A stretch of DNA of 64,000 nt from Bacteroidota bacterium (GCA_025359805.1 JANYDU010000015.1:1-64000); one strand, 5' to 3'; positions 45,989 to 56,573 are shown, counted from the stretch's first letter. Notes: generated by a model from the sequence alone, not told the origin. Numbers and translations are program-made.

Positions 45989-48856
45989 TTAATTACTCAC
46001 TTGTTCGGCATAAGCTTCAATTGGCAAGCAGGCACAAATTAAATTTCTATCGCCATAGGTATTATTGATACGGCCAACTGTAGGCCAAAATTTTGCTGCA
46101 CGAACATAAGGTAAAGGATAAGCAGCTTCTTGGCGTGAGTAAGCATGTTTCCATTCATCGGCAGTAACCATGCTTGCGGTATGTGGTGCATTTTTTAATG
46201 CGTTATCAGTTTTATCAGAACTTCCATTTTCAATTGCATTTACTTCATTTTTTATGGCAATCATCGCATCACAAAAACGATCTAATTCTGATTTAGGCTC
46301 GCTTTCTGTGGGTTCAATCATAATAGTACCCGCTACTGGAAAACTCATTGTTGGTGCGTGAAATCCATAATCCATTAAACGTTTTGCAATATCTTCGGCT
46401 TCAACTCCTGTTGCTCCTTTAAAGATACGAGTATCTAAAATCATTTCATGTGCACAACGACCTTTACTTCCAGTAAATAGTATTTGGTAATGTTTTTCTA
46501 AACGTGCTTTAATATAGTTTGCATTTAAGATGGCATATTTAGTGGCATTTTCTAATCCTTCAGTTCCCATCATACGGATGTATGCGTATGAGATTAATAG
46601 GATAGATGCACTTCCCCAAGGAGCAGCAGAAACGGCTGTCATGGATTTATCGCCACCCTTCATATCCACAACTGCATGTCCGGGTAAAAATGGAACTAAA
46701 TGTTTTGCAACACCAATTGGACCCATTCCTGGTCCACCACCACCATGTGGAATACAAAATGTTTTATGCAAATTTAAATGGCAAACATCGGCACCAATCG
46801 TTGCCGGACTGGTTAATCCAACTTGTGCATTCATGTTCGCTCCATCCATATATACTTGCCCGCCAAAGCTGTGAATCATAGAACAGATATCAATAATTCC
46901 TTCTTCAAAAACACCATAAGTAGATGGGTAAGTTACCATCAAACACGCTAAATGATCTTTGTGTTCTTCTGCTTTTGCACGCAAATCTTCTATATCAATA
47001 TATCCGTTTTCTAAAGTTTTAGTAACCACAACTTTCATTCCAGCCATCACGGCACTTGCTGGATTGGTTCCATGTGCCGATGAAGGAATAAGTGCAATAT
47101 TTCTGTGTGATTGGTTAATGGATTTAAAATATTCGCGTATCACCATTAAGCCTGCATACTCGCCTTGTGCGCCTGCGTTTGGTTGTAAACTCATTCCTGC
47201 AAAACCAGTAACTTGTTTTAAGTAATCAGAGAGTTCATCAAATAATATAGTATAACCTTTTGCCTGATCGCGAGGCACAAATGGATGCAATTGTCCGAAA
47301 CCTGCATAAGTTACTGGTATCATTTCGGCAGTTGCATTTAACTTCATCGTGCATGACCCTAAAGCAATCATCGAATGGCAAAGTGATAAATCTTTTGATT
47401 CTAATAATTTGATATAACGTAACATTTCATGCTCACTGTGGTAAGAGTTAAACACAGGATGAGTCATGTAGGTTGATTTACGAATTAATGATATAGGCCA
47501 ATTGATGTTAATGGTTGATGGTTGAGTATTTACAGCTTTCCCTGTAAGTGTTTTTACTAAGGCATCAATATCTTTTTCGGTATGTGTTTCATCAATAGAA
47601 ATACTAATATGAGTAGCATCTATTTTATTAATATTTATTTCTGATTTCACGCCATCAGCTAATGATTTACTTGCATCAGTAACAGCTATAGTTATGGTAT
47701 CAAAATAATTTTTATTGATAACAGTAAATCCATTTGCTTGTAACGATTCGGATAGGGATTTTGTTAATCCATGAACGCGTGATGCAATTCCTTTTAAACC
47801 ATTTGGACCATGATAAACGCCATACATACTTGCCATAATAGAAAGCAAAACTTGTGCTGTACAAATATTTGAAGTTGCTTTTTCTCTTTTAATATGTTGC
47901 TCACGAGTTTGTAGCGCCATACGCAAAGCCGAGTTTCCTTGGCTATCAATAGAAACACCAATTAATCGCCCAGGCATTTGACGTTTGAATGCATCTTTTG
48001 TGGCAAAAAATCCTGCATGTGGCCCACCATAACCCATTGGTACACCAAATCGTTGAGCCGAACCCACGACAACATCAGCACCCCATTCTCCAGGAGGAGT
48101 TAATAAAGTTAAACTTAATAAATCAGCAGCTACAGCAACTAATATATTTTTCTCAATGGCCTTTGCCATAAACTCACTATAGTCGTTTACTTCACCATTT
48201 CCTGCGGGATATTGTATCAATGCACCAAAATAAGTTTCATCAAATTGTATGGTATGATGATCTCCAATAACCAATTCAATTCCAACTGGATTTGAGCGCG
48301 TTTTTAGTACATCAATAGTTTGTGCAAAACAATCTTTCGACACAAAAAACTTAGTTGCGTTTTCATTTTTGCTCTCTGCATGTAACATGTGCATAGCTTC
48401 GGCAGCGGCAGTTCCTTCATCCAATAAACTGGCATTGGCAATTTCCATTCCGGTTAAATCAATAACCATAGTTTGGTAATTTAATAAAGCCTCCAATCTA
48501 CCTTGTGCAATCTCTGCTTGATAGGGTGTGTAAGCAGTGTACCAACCTGGGTTTTCAAAAATATTTCTAAGGATTACACCAGGAGTATGAGTTCCATAAT
48601 ATCCCTGACCGATAAAATTTTTATATAATTTATTCTCTTCCGAAAGTCCTTTTACATAAGCTAACAATTCTACTTCACTCATTGCTTTTGGCAAATTCAT
48701 TCTTTCCTTTAATTTGATATGAGCAGGAATGGTTTCCTCAATTAATTGGTCAACACTTGCAATACCAATGGTTTTAAGCATGGCAGCAGTATCATGTGAA
48801 ATAGGAGAGATGTGGCGTTTAACAAATTCGTCTTTGTAGTTTGCGTTGATTTGCAT
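45989..48856 (-). CDS. gcvP: Glycine dehydrogenase (decarboxylating), P protein
   Basis: 955 residues, the single-chain form. The PLP-binding Lys is in [16 protein letters not shown]-terminal half motifs [12 protein letters not shown] and [14 protein letters not shown] are present, and [16 protein letters not shown] in the second half. It decarboxylates glycine and passes the aminomethyl group to lipoyl-GcvH. The start [11 protein letters not shown] fits the family. The other cleavage system genes are elsewhere. Confidence 0.96.
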   Translation of the reverse strand: MQINANYKDEFVKRHISPISHDTAAMLKTIGIASVDQLIEETIPAHIKLKERMNLPKAMSEVELLAYVKGLSEENKLYKNFIGQGYYGTHTPGVILRNIFENPGWYTAYTPYQAEIAQGRLEALLNYQTMVIDLTGMEIANASLLDEGTAAAEAMHMLHAESKNENATKFFVSKDCFAQTIDVLKTRSNPVGIELVIGDHHTIQFDETYFGALIQYPAGNGEVNDYSEFMAKAIEKNILVAVAADLLSLTLLTPPGEWGADVVVGSAQRFGVPMGYGGPHAGFFATKDAFKRQMPGRLIGVSIDSQGNSALRMALQTREQHIKREKATSNICTAQVLLSIMASMYGVYHGPNGLKGIASRVHGLTKSLSESLQANGFTVINKNYFDTITIAVTDASKSLADGVKSEININKIDATHISISIDETHTEKDIDALVKTLTGKAVNTQPSTININWPISLIRKSTYMTHPVFNSYHSEHEMLRYIKLLESKDLSLCHSMIALGSCTMKLNATAEMIPVTYAGFGQLHPFVPRDQAKGYTILFDELSDYLKQVTGFAGMSLQPNAGAQGEYAGLMVIREYFKSINQSHRNIALIPSSAHGTNPASAVMAGMKVVVTKTLENGYIDIEDLRAKAEEHKDHLACLMVTYPSTYGVFEEGIIDICSMIHSFGGQVYMDGANMNAQVGLTSPATIGADVCHLNLHKTFCIPHGGGGPGMGPIGVAKHLVPFLPGHAVVDMKGGDKSMTAVSAAPWGSASILLISYAYIRMMGTEGLENATKYAILNANYIKARLEKHYQILFTGSKGRCAHEMILDTRIFKGATGVEAEDIAKRLMDYGFHAPTMSFPVAGTIMIEPTESEPKSELDRFCDAMIAIKNEVNAIENGSSDKTDNALKNAPHTASMVTADEWKHAYSRQEAAYPLPYVRAAKFWPTVGRINNTYGDRNLICACLPIEAYAEQVSN

Positions 48857-48903
48857 ATAAATAATTGTTTAAATGATTAACGTTTATCGAAAGAAAAGGT
48901 TGG

Positions 48904-48911
48904 CAAATTTA
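48904..48911 (-). promoter_or_regulatory. Candidate -7 box for gcvP
   Basis: TAAATTTG on the minus strand matches TAnnTTTG exactly and lies 47 bases before the gcvP ATG. The -33 position is T-rich without a clear TTTG. The rest of 48857-49066 shows no gene. Confidence 0.5.
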
Positions 48912-49066
48912 TCTTTTTTGATGAGGTAAAAAAGTGAAAAAAATCATTTGTAATTTTACTTAACTATCCATACTGTGATGTTTTAGTGTAAGTAAATTTA
49001 GCACACCATCAACTATAAATTTTTAGGATTTTGAAATGAAAATAGTAATGCTTTTAGAAGAAAAAT

Positions 49067-49590
49067 TTAATCAACCAACCCTTGGTGAACTGCGTATTTT
49101 ACGAGTCCTGCTGTATTTCTTACATTTAATTTACTAATCAAATTTTTGCGGTGTGTTTCAACTGTGTGATGACTTATAAATAATTTATCGGCTATTTCTT
49201 GTGTAGTAAGTTCTTCGGCTATTAGTTTCAATACGTCTTTTTCGCGTTCGGTAAGTTCTACCATCATTGGATTATTTTCAGTAACTTTTTTTTCTGCAAT
49301 CCTTCCATAATGCGTTCGGTTACTTCTTTAGTAAAATAAGATTCGCCTCGCATTACGGTTTCAATAGCTTCATGCAATTCTTCTTTTCCTGTATTTTTCA
49401 AAATATATCCATGAGCTCCGGCACGCAAAACTTTTTCAATATAATCGCGCGTATCAAACATGGTTAGCATCAAGGCTAAGCTTAATAGAATAATTACATT
49501 TTTCATGGTTTTATTTTTAGGGTTAACATGTCTAATTGATTTCACAATTGACAGTACAAAGATGTTTCGACCATAGGCGGAAAAAACCAC
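49067..49590 (-). pseudogene. NarL/LuxR-type response regulator remnant, 5' deleted and frameshifted
   Basis: Two adjacent frames make one protein. The upstream frame (49590-49264) contains the last part of a receiver domain: MLTMFDTRDYIEKVLRAGAH, GYILKNTGKEELHEAIETVM, then a frame ending KKKLLKIIQ. The downstream frame (from 49267) gives VELTEREKDVLKLIAEELTT and the LuxR helix-turn-helix ISHHTVETHRKNLISKLNV. The break falls at a run of eight A on the minus strand (49288-49295); one A fewer or more restores a continuous QKK-VTENNPMMVEL. The first 70 or so residues, including the phospho-acceptor Asp, are missing and replaced by MKNVIILLSLALML, which looks like a signal peptide start. Either a pseudogene or a chimeric remnant. 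Confidence 0.75.
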
Positions 49591-49613
49591 CGTAAACCAT
49601 GAAAATGTAATAT

Positions 49614-49688
49614 CCCTGAAAACAGGGAGGTGTTATTTTATTTTGGGCGAATGAAATTTGCTATTCATTCGATAATCAAACTTTGATT
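49614..49688. promoter_or_regulatory. Three palindromes in the divergent intergenic region upstream of the sigma factor
   Basis: CCCTG-AAAA-CAGGG (49614-49627), CGAATGAA-N8-TTCATTCG (49648-49671) and AATCAAA-C-TTTGATT (49674-49688) lie in the 180 bases between the broken regulator and the ECF sigma factor. They may be operators or RNA hairpins of the sigma operon leader. Confidence 0.55.
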
Positions 49689-49768
49689 ACTAATTTTACG
49701 ATGTAGTTATTATCTTGCCCAAAATTAGTTAACTGAAAACATCAAGTCCATATCAAAACGAAGAAGCA

Positions 49769-50281
49769 TTGGTTGCAGCCTTAAAGGCAAAGGAGCGATT
49801 GGCATTTAATTATTTGTATGATAATTATTGCAAAGCTCTTTTTGGTGTGATTGACAGAATTGTACAATCAGATGAAATTGCCAATGATGTTTTACAAGAA
49901 GCATTTGTAAAAATTTGGAAAAATATTGATTCCTACACCCGCGAAAAAGGATCTATTTATACATGGATGTTGAATGTATGCCGTAACATGGCAATTGATA
50001 CCACCCGATCAAAACAATACAAAAAAGAAACTCAAAACCAAAACATTGATGATTACGTAAATGTCATCAACAGAAATGAACAGGTGCAAACTAAGGTGGA
50101 TCACATTGGATTAAAAGAAGTGATTGCTAAACTAAAACCTGAGCATCAATTGTTAATTGATAAAATATATTTTGAAGGTTATACTCACGAGGATGCTTCA
50201 AAGGAATTAGATATTCCTCTGGGAACCGTTAAAACTCGTATAAGGGCAGCCATCATACAATTAAGAAGTGTTATAAAATAA
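49769..50281 (+). CDS. ECF-type RNA polymerase sigma factor
   Basis: About 170-182 residues. Region 2 has FNYLYDNYCKALFG, NDVLQEAFVKIWKNIDSY and KGSIYTWMLNVCRNMAID; region 4 has LLIDKIYFEGYTHEDASKEL and IPLGTVKTRIRAAI. The start is uncertain: a TTG at 49769 gives the listed span, but the in-frame stretch from the CTG at 49733 (reading KTSSPYQNEEAL) looks conserved and would add 12 residues; no ATG or GTG is available. Its TAA overlaps the next ATG (TAATG), so expression is coupled to the anti-sigma gene. Confidence 0.9.
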   Translation: MVAALKAKERLAFNYLYDNYCKALFGVIDRIVQSDEIANDVLQEAFVKIWKNIDSYTREKGSIYTWMLNVCRNMAIDTTRSKQYKKETQNQNIDDYVNVINRNEQVQTKVDHIGLKEVIAKLKPEHQLLIDKIYFEGYTHEDASKELDIPLGTVKTRIRAAIIQLRSVIK

Positions 50282-51090
50282 TGGATAGTAAGGCATACAT
50301 AGAGAGCGGAATTTTAGAAAGCTACGCGCTTGGTATTTGTACTGAAGAAGAACAGAACGAAGTGGAGAAATTATGTGCTCAATATCCTGAAATAAAAACC
50401 GAATTAGAACAAGTTCAGCAAGCCATTAACGAATACTCAACTTTATACAGCAAAACTCCTCAACCAATTATTAAACAAAATATTTTTGATGAGATTGATC
50501 AGTTAGAACAAAAAAATAAACCAAAAACAGAAACTAAAATTATTGCTTTAAATACCAATCCATACAAATTTACCATTGCTGCTTCGCTTACATTATTTGC
50601 ATTAAGCCTTATTGGAAATATTATTATTTACAATAAATATAAATCGGCAAATGATGAAGTGATTGCATTAAATCAAGAAAAAAATCAATTGGCCGATAAC
50701 TTTAAAACCAATCAAGTTAAATTGGAAATCATGAATAAAGATATGGCTGTATTAGCTAATCCAATGGTTCAAAAAGTGATGATGAAGGGTGTGGCAAAAT
50801 CTCCAGAAAGTATGGCAATGATTTATTGGAATACCCAATCAAAAGAAGTATTTATTGAAATTAAAAAGCTACCAATGCCTGATGCGGGTAGGCAATATCA
50901 ATTGTGGGCAATTGTGGATGGGAAACCTGTGGATGCCGGTATGATTACAATGACTGAAGGCGATTCGTCATTACATAAAATGAAAGATTTTAATACTGCT
51001 CAAGCCTTTGCCATTACCCTCGAAAAAGAGGGTGGAAGCGCCTCTCCAACGCTTGCAGAAATGTATGTGATGGGTGCTGTGAGTTTATAA
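50281..51090 (+). CDS. Anti-sigma factor (RskA-like, anti-sigma-K)
   Basis: 269 residues. The cytoplasmic N-terminus (1 to about 85) has the anti-sigma helical domain (ESYALGICTEEEQNEVEKLC), a single membrane helix at about 97-117 (FTIAASLTLFALSLIGNIII), a coiled-coil stretch, then the RskA domain (AMIYWNTQSKEVFIEIKKLP, GRQYQLWAIVDGKPVDAGMI). It holds the overlapping sigma factor inactive until a signal acts on the extracytoplasmic domain. Confidence 0.92.
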   Translation: MDSKAYIESGILESYALGICTEEEQNEVEKLCAQYPEIKTELEQVQQAINEYSTLYSKTPQPIIKQNIFDEIDQLEQKNKPKTETKIIALNTNPYKFTIAASLTLFALSLIGNIIIYNKYKSANDEVIALNQEKNQLADNFKTNQVKLEIMNKDMAVLANPMVQKVMMKGVAKSPESMAMIYWNTQSKEVFIEIKKLPMPDAGRQYQLWAIVDGKPVDAGMITMTEGDSSLHKMKDFNTAQAFAITLEKEGGSASPTLAEMYVMGAVSL

Positions 51091-51118
51091 TTTTATAATC
51101 AACTATTTTCTGGGAACT

Positions 51119-51514
51119 TTACTTTTTGCTTTCAAAATATGGAATCTCATCATTAGAAACACTTTCTTTTTGATTCCAATAAGCTAATGTAACAATGTGT
51201 CCGTTTGGTGTTTTTAATAGCCGTCCAAAAATTGCATTAATGGGATTAAACATTAAATCGGTAACGCCAACTGTAAATGATGAAGGCTCAACAATTGCTA
51301 GAGGAGTAACTTCTTCAACTGGAGTTGCTTCGCTTGAAGACGCAACAGGAGCCTTAATTTTGGGAGGAGCGCTTGCTGCAATTACCACAGTAAATTTATT
51401 ATACTCAAGTATATTTTTTAAAAATTCAGCTCGTTCTTTTGTTACGTTTTTTTCAACGATTGCACATTTTACTTCGTTTAAATCTTCAGCAGTATGATTG
51501 GAATTTATTGCCAT
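51119..51514 (-). CDS. Uncharacterised protein at the end of the complex I operon
   Basis: 131 residues, soluble, no signal peptide. The N-terminus (1-47) mixes helix and strand (CAIVEKNVTKERAEFLKNIL); residues about 48-75 are a Pro/Ala/Glu linker; the C-terminal part (TDLMFNPINAIFGRLLKTP, then GHIVTLAYWNQKESV) is compact and looks conserved. It starts 10 bases after the nuoN stop, so it is probably co-transcribed with the nuo genes. No family is recognised with certainty. Confidence 0.65.
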   Translation of the reverse strand: MAINSNHTAEDLNEVKCAIVEKNVTKERAEFLKNILEYNKFTVVIAASAPPKIKAPVASSSEATPVEEVTPLAIVEPSSFTVGVTDLMFNPINAIFGRLLKTPNGHIVTLAYWNQKESVSNDEIPYFESKK

Positions 51515-51524
51515 AATTAATAAT

Positions 51525-52937
51525 TTAAAATCCTGTACTTAATGAATAAATATATTCATATACGCCACTCATCAAACCAATACAAACAATTCCTATTACA
51601 CAAATAAGTAATGCTAATTTGGGTAAAATAGGTACATGTAGTTTTTCAATGGGTTGATTATTTTCATCCATAAATATGGCTTTTACAACTCGCAAATAAT
51701 AATAAAATGAAATAATCATATTCAATGCAGCAATTGTGATAAGTATATAATTTCCTTTTGCAGCACCTGCCATCAACAAAAAGAATTTACCAAAAAAACC
51801 TGCGGTTGGAGGAACTCCTGCTAATGAAAATAATGCGATGGTAAGCACCCACGAAAGCATAGGATTGGTTTTATAAAATGCTTTATAATCGCTAATATTC
51901 TCTTTGCCAGTTAATGCGCTTACAATAGAAACTACACCAAATGCACCAAGATTTGAAAAAATATAAATCAATACAAAGTAAATAACAGATGCGCTTCCCA
52001 TTTGAGAACTTCCTGTGATGCCTACTAAAATAAATCCAACTTGTGCAATGGATGAGAAGGCTAAAAATCGTTTGAAGTTTTCTTGACGAATGGCAAATAA
52101 ATTTCCTATAAGAATAGTAACAATCGAAAGAAGAAATAGCATATTGTACCATATTTCTGTAATGGGTTTAAACACCGTATATAAAACCGAAACAAAAACA
52201 AACAATACTGCACCTTTTGAAATTACCGATAAATACGAAGTAACAGCAATGGGTGCTCCTTCATACACATCGGCTGTCCAGAGGTGAAAAGGAACGACTG
52301 AAATTTTAAAAGAAAATCCAGCTAACAATAATACAAACGCAAAAATTTGTAATGGATTTGAAGTGATATGTTGCCCAATTTCTGAAAAGGTAAGTGAGCC
52401 CGTTGTGCCATAAATTAATGATATGCCAAACAATAAAAGCCCAGATGAAAATGCTGATGAAATGATAAATTTAAATGCTGCTTCTGATGATTTACGTTTA
52501 TCCAAATCAAAGTTGGCAATGGCTGCTAATGGTATTGTTGATAATTCTAATCCTAAATAAAACATCAATACATTTCCACTCGAAATCATAAAAAACATTC
52601 CCATTAAAGTGGATAGTAAAAGTATATAAAACTCTATCATGTGTTTATGATTTTTCAACCACGAATAAGATTGCATGGAAATAATAAGTGTTCCAATATT
52701 GAGTATGTTTTTTTCGAGCATGATGAGGCTGTTTGTTTTAAACATATCGCTAAATATCATACCTTCTGATGGTAATATAAATCCTGAAATCACATTAATA
52801 AGAAGCAATGCGTTAATAAAATACAGCAAATTTTCCGCGCTTCTATCTTTACCAATTTTTATAAACAACAAGATAAATATAATGACGAAAATCATCAGCT
52901 CTTGTTTCATCAACATAAAAAAATCGTTTACTATCAT
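51525..52937 (-). CDS. nuoN: NADH-quinone oxidoreductase subunit N
   Basis: 470 residues with about 13-14 membrane helices. It is an antiporter-like proton-pumping subunit: YLGLELSTIPLAAIANFD holds the TM5-region Glu, then FKISVVPFHLWTADVYEGAP with the Lys and loop His, and GVPPTAGFFGKFFLL near the end. It follows nuoM by 7 bases. Confidence 0.95.
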   Translation of the reverse strand: MIVNDFFMLMKQELMIFVIIFILLFIKIGKDRSAENLLYFINALLLINVISGFILPSEGMIFSDMFKTNSLIMLEKNILNIGTLIISMQSYSWLKNHKHMIEFYILLLSTLMGMFFMISSGNVLMFYLGLELSTIPLAAIANFDLDKRKSSEAAFKFIISSAFSSGLLLFGISLIYGTTGSLTFSEIGQHITSNPLQIFAFVLLLAGFSFKISVVPFHLWTADVYEGAPIAVTSYLSVISKGAVLFVFVSVLYTVFKPITEIWYNMLFLLSIVTILIGNLFAIRQENFKRFLAFSSIAQVGFILVGITGSSQMGSASVIYFVLIYIFSNLGAFGVVSIVSALTGKENISDYKAFYKTNPMLSWVLTIALFSLAGVPPTAGFFGKFFLLMAGAAKGNYILITIAALNMIISFYYYLRVVKAIFMDENNQPIEKLHVPILPKLALLICVIGIVCIGLMSGVYEYIYSLSTGF

Positions 52938-52944
52938 TCTTAAT

Positions 52945-54447
52945 TTATTTGAGAGAAATGGCTTGTGCTAATTGTTGCATAATCTGTTCCGTTCCTGGAG
53001 TAACCAAATCGTTCAACCAAAATGGAGCTACACCAATGGCAACTATTCCTGTAATTAAAATAATGGCTGCTAATTTTTCATTCCAAGTAGCATCCGTTAA
53101 ATGAAAATAATGTTCATCGGTAATTGGGCCCATCACTGTTTTTCCTGCTGCACGTAAAATATAAACTGCCGTTACCACAATGGATGCACAAGCTAAAATA
53201 GTAGCCGTACGATACATCGTATCAGGGTTTTGCCACGAGCCCATAAATACAGTCATCTCGGCCACAAATCCACTAAATCCTGGTAAGCCTAAAGAACATA
53301 AACCAGCAATTACAAACACCGATGAAATGAACGGAATTACTTTTAATAATCCTCCTAATTGTTCCACCATTCTGGTATGCGTTCGACTATAAATCATTCC
53401 AATTGCAGCAAAGAAAAGTGCTGTCATTAATCCATGAGAAACCATTTGCAAAACAGCTCCTGTTATTGAAGTTTGTGTGAGCATTCCAATTCCCAACAAA
53501 ACAAATCCACAATGACTAACTGACGAATACGCATTGATATATTTTAAATCTGTTTGCATCATGGTGGCAAATGCGCCATATATAATAGCGATAGTTGCAA
53601 GCAAAATAATTACCCACGAGTATGCGTGTGCAGCATCGGGCATTAAGTATGTGGCCACTCGCAAACATCCATAGCCTCCCAATTTCATGGATATTCCTGC
53701 TAAAAACATAGATGCCGCAGTTGGCGCAGATGAGTGTCCATCAGGTACCCAAGTATGAAATGGAAACAGCGCAGTAAAAATTCCAAAACCAACAAAAGCA
53801 AACGGAAAAAATAATAGTTGTGCTTCAAGTGGTATGTGCATTTTTGAAATTTGCATCACATCAAAACTATGTGTACCATTTATATTGGTATTAAAATATA
53901 ATCCGCTAAGCCCAACAAATACAAGTGCCGAACCTCCCATTAACATCAATGCTAATTTCATAGCGCTGTATTCTTTTTTACCGCTTCCCCATATTCCTAT
54001 CAATAAAAATTTAGGTATAACAGCAACTTCTAAAAAGAAAAACAACGTGAACAAATCAAGTGAAATAAAAAATCCATAAGCTCCCATACTTAAAAAAATG
54101 AGCAGAAAAAAAAACTCTTTGTTTAATGTTTCCATTGTCCATGAAACCAATACTCCAGCAATAACAACAAATGCCGTAAGTAAAATCATGGCAACAGAAA
54201 TTCCATCAACACCAATATGAAAATTAATATTTAGTGGCGCAAACCAAACGCATGAATATTCAAATACCATTTGAGAAATATTACCGATGGCACGTTCATT
54301 CCAATATTGTATCAACAACATAATAGCCATAATGAGTTGCACGGCAGAGCCAATTAATGCAACGGTTCTCACTTGTTTTAGCCCATTGCAAAATAAAATT
54401 ACAATAGCTGTTATAAATGGAAGTATGATGAGTAAGGATAGATTCAT
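52945..54447 (-). CDS. nuoM: NADH-quinone oxidoreductase subunit M
   Basis: 500 residues with about 14 helices. Proton-pumping antiporter-like subunit: the TM5 Glu in FFFLEVAVIPKFLLIGIWG, then FPFHTWVPDGHSSAPTAASM and YSSVSHCGFVLLGI, with GLPGFSGFVAEMTVF late. It is separated from nuoL by a 194-base spacer bounded by inverted TGAGTTATG/CATAACTCA elements. Confidence 0.95.
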   Translation of the reverse strand: MNLSLLIILPFITAIVILFCNGLKQVRTVALIGSAVQLIMAIMLLIQYWNERAIGNISQMVFEYSCVWFAPLNINFHIGVDGISVAMILLTAFVVIAGVLVSWTMETLNKEFFFLLIFLSMGAYGFFISLDLFTLFFFLEVAVIPKFLLIGIWGSGKKEYSAMKLALMLMGGSALVFVGLSGLYFNTNINGTHSFDVMQISKMHIPLEAQLLFFPFAFVGFGIFTALFPFHTWVPDGHSSAPTAASMFLAGISMKLGGYGCLRVATYLMPDAAHAYSWVIILLATIAIIYGAFATMMQTDLKYINAYSSVSHCGFVLLGIGMLTQTSITGAVLQMVSHGLMTALFFAAIGMIYSRTHTRMVEQLGGLLKVIPFISSVFVIAGLCSLGLPGFSGFVAEMTVFMGSWQNPDTMYRTATILACASIVVTAVYILRAAGKTVMGPITDEHYFHLTDATWNEKLAAIILITGIVAIGVAPFWLNDLVTPGTEQIMQQLAQAISLK

Positions 54448-54641
54448 TATTGAGTTATGGGTTATGAATAATTAACTATGTTTTTGTTGAATGAAATTTT
54501 GTTTAGTTGTTAATATTGCACTTCGTATCATTTTTAATATTGAATAAAATTATTCTTTTTTAAATATTTATAAATCGTTATTACTCTAATCGAAAATTGA
54601 AATTTTTTATCTTTTAGTATACTTTTCTTCTCACTCATAAC
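54448..54641. other. nuoL-nuoM spacer
   Basis: 194 bases, no ORF with support. TGAGTTATG (54451-54459) at one end and its inverse CATAACTCA (54636-54644, running into the nuoL stop) at the other frame an AT-rich segment that shows nothing else recognisable. Confidence 0.6.
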
Positions 54642-56573
54642 TCATTTCACCAAGTAAATAAACAACACCGCTAATCCAAAAATTCCTGCAAAGAAATACA
54701 ACGCATAGCTCTGCACTTTTCCAGATTGTAATCCTTTAAAAAATTCCGAAAATTCGGCAGTAATAAATGCCAATAGATTCATCAATCCATCAACAATATT
54801 TTTATCAATCCAAGCAGCAGGTCTTCCAATTAAATTGAAAATAATTTTTTGAATGATGAACAGATATACTTCATCAATATAAAACTTCTTGTGTGCGGCT
54901 TCATAAAATTTACCAAATGCTAAAGAGATTTTAATAGGCCTATCATTTTCGTTTTTGTATAAACTCGTTGCTAATAAAATACCTGCAATAGCCAATGCAA
55001 CTGGCGTTATAGAGAATATTACATCAATATGTGTTTCTAATCCTATACCATCCGAAGTGATAAATTGAGAGATGGGAACAAATCCAACAAGCAATGCACA
55101 AGCCCCTAAAATAACTAATGGAATTTTCATTGTAAAAGTTCCTTCATCATGATGCTCACCATGAAGATGTGCTGCTTTTTTCCAGAAGATAGAATAGTAT
55201 AATCGGAACATATAAAATGCAGTTAATCCAGAAGTAAATAAGGCAACAAAAAATACCAATTTATTAGAATGAAATGCGGCCAATAATATTTCTTCTTTAC
55301 TAAAAAATCCTGCAAAAGGAGGAATACCAGCAATAGCCAAACAAGCAATTAAAAATGTAATATGTGTAATAGGCATGTGTTTTCTGAGTCCACCCATGTC
55401 TTTCATTTCGTTGCTATGAACCATGTGAATTACAGAACCTGCGCCTAAAAATAACAACGATTTAAAAAATGCGTGAGTAAATAAATGGAATAACGAAGCC
55501 ATATATCCTAAACCTTCTTCACCACCATATTTTGAAACACCCAATGAAAACATCATATAGCCAATTTGCGACATGGTTGAATAAGCAAGCACACGTTTAA
55601 TATCTGTTTGTGTACAGGCAATAACTGCGGCAAGCAAGGCTGAAAATGCTCCTACATAAGTTACCACTTGTAAAGCAGAAACATCAAAACAATAAACAGG
55701 AAATAATCGGGCTACTAAATATACTCCAGCAACAACCATGGTTGCAGCATGAATTAATGCCGAAACAGGAGTGGGGCCTTCCATCGCATCAGGTAACCAA
55801 ATATGTAATGGAAACATAGCCGATTTTCCAGCACCTCCCATAAACACCAATGTTAATCCCCATGTTAATGCTGATACTCCAAATAAACTTGATGTAACAC
55901 TACTTAATATTTGTGAAGATTGAGGATCAGTTAATCGAGCAATGAGTGTTTGAAAATCTAAGGTTTCGGCATGGAAGGCTAAAATTAAAATGCCAATTAA
56001 AAATCCTAAATCGGCAAAACGAGTAACGATAAATGCTTTTTTTGCTGCTGCAACAGCCGATGGTTTATCAAAATAATATCCGATTAGAAGAAAAGAAGAA
56101 ACGCCAACTAATTCCCAAAACATATACATCTGAAAAATATTTGTTGATAGCACCAAGCCCAACATGGAAAAAGTGAATAATGAAAGAAATGCGTAATAGG
56201 TTGCAAATCGTTCTTCGCCTTTCATGTAGCCCAAACTAAAAACATGAACCATTAACGAAACGAAAGTGATAACCACTAACATCATTACCGAAAGTGGATC
56301 AACAACGATTCCCATATCAATAGAAATAGTCGGAGAAAATTGTAGCCAAGTGTATTTTAAAGGAATGATTTGTTGGAAAACGCCATTTACTTTTCCATCT
56401 ACAAAAAAATATTTATAGGCCGTTAGGATAGATAAAAATGCAGAAACCGACAAAGAGAGAGTTCCGATAATTCCCGAAAGTGAACTGAAATATTTTCGTC
56501 CAAATAAACCCAACAACAAAAATGTTGCAATTGGCAATAATGGAATCAGAGAGATGTATGAATAGTTGTTCAT
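54642..56573 (-). CDS. nuoL: NADH-quinone oxidoreductase subunit L
   Basis: 643 residues with about 16 helices and the C-terminal lateral extension. Motifs: MYMFWELVGVSSFLLIGYYF with the TM5 Glu, KSAMFPLHIWLPDAMEGPTP, VSALIHAATMVVAGVYL, YSTMSQIGYMMFSLG. It is the largest antiporter-like subunit, at the distal end of the membrane arm. Confidence 0.96.
   Translation of the reverse strand: MNNYSYISLIPLLPIATFLLLGLFGRKYFSSLSGIIGTLSLSVSAFLSILTAYKYFFVDGKVNGVFQQIIPLKYTWLQFSPTISIDMGIVVDPLSVMMLVVITFVSLMVHVFSLGYMKGEERFATYYAFLSLFTFSMLGLVLSTNIFQMYMFWELVGVSSFLLIGYYFDKPSAVAAAKKAFIVTRFADLGFLIGILILAFHAETLDFQTLIARLTDPQSSQILSSVTSSLFGVSALTWGLTLVFMGGAGKSAMFPLHIWLPDAMEGPTPVSALIHAATMVVAGVYLVARLFPVYCFDVSALQVVTYVGAFSALLAAVIACTQTDIKRVLAYSTMSQIGYMMFSLGVSKYGGEEGLGYMASLFHLFTHAFFKSLLFLGAGSVIHMVHSNEMKDMGGLRKHMPITHITFLIACLAIAGIPPFAGFFSKEEILLAAFHSNKLVFFVALFTSGLTAFYMFRLYYSIFWKKAAHLHGEHHDEGTFTMKIPLVILGACALLVGFVPISQFITSDGIGLETHIDVIFSITPVALAIAGILLATSLYKNENDRPIKISLAFGKFYEAAHKKFYIDEVYLFIIQKIIFNLIGRPAAWIDKNIVDGLMNLLAFITAEFSEFFKGLQSGKVQSYALYFFAGIFGLAVLFIYLVK

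Noticed and set aside
46530..46881. Overlapping plus-strand ORFs inside gcvP
   Set aside because: They are antisense to a highly conserved, complete glycine dehydrogenase frame and their translations resemble no family.
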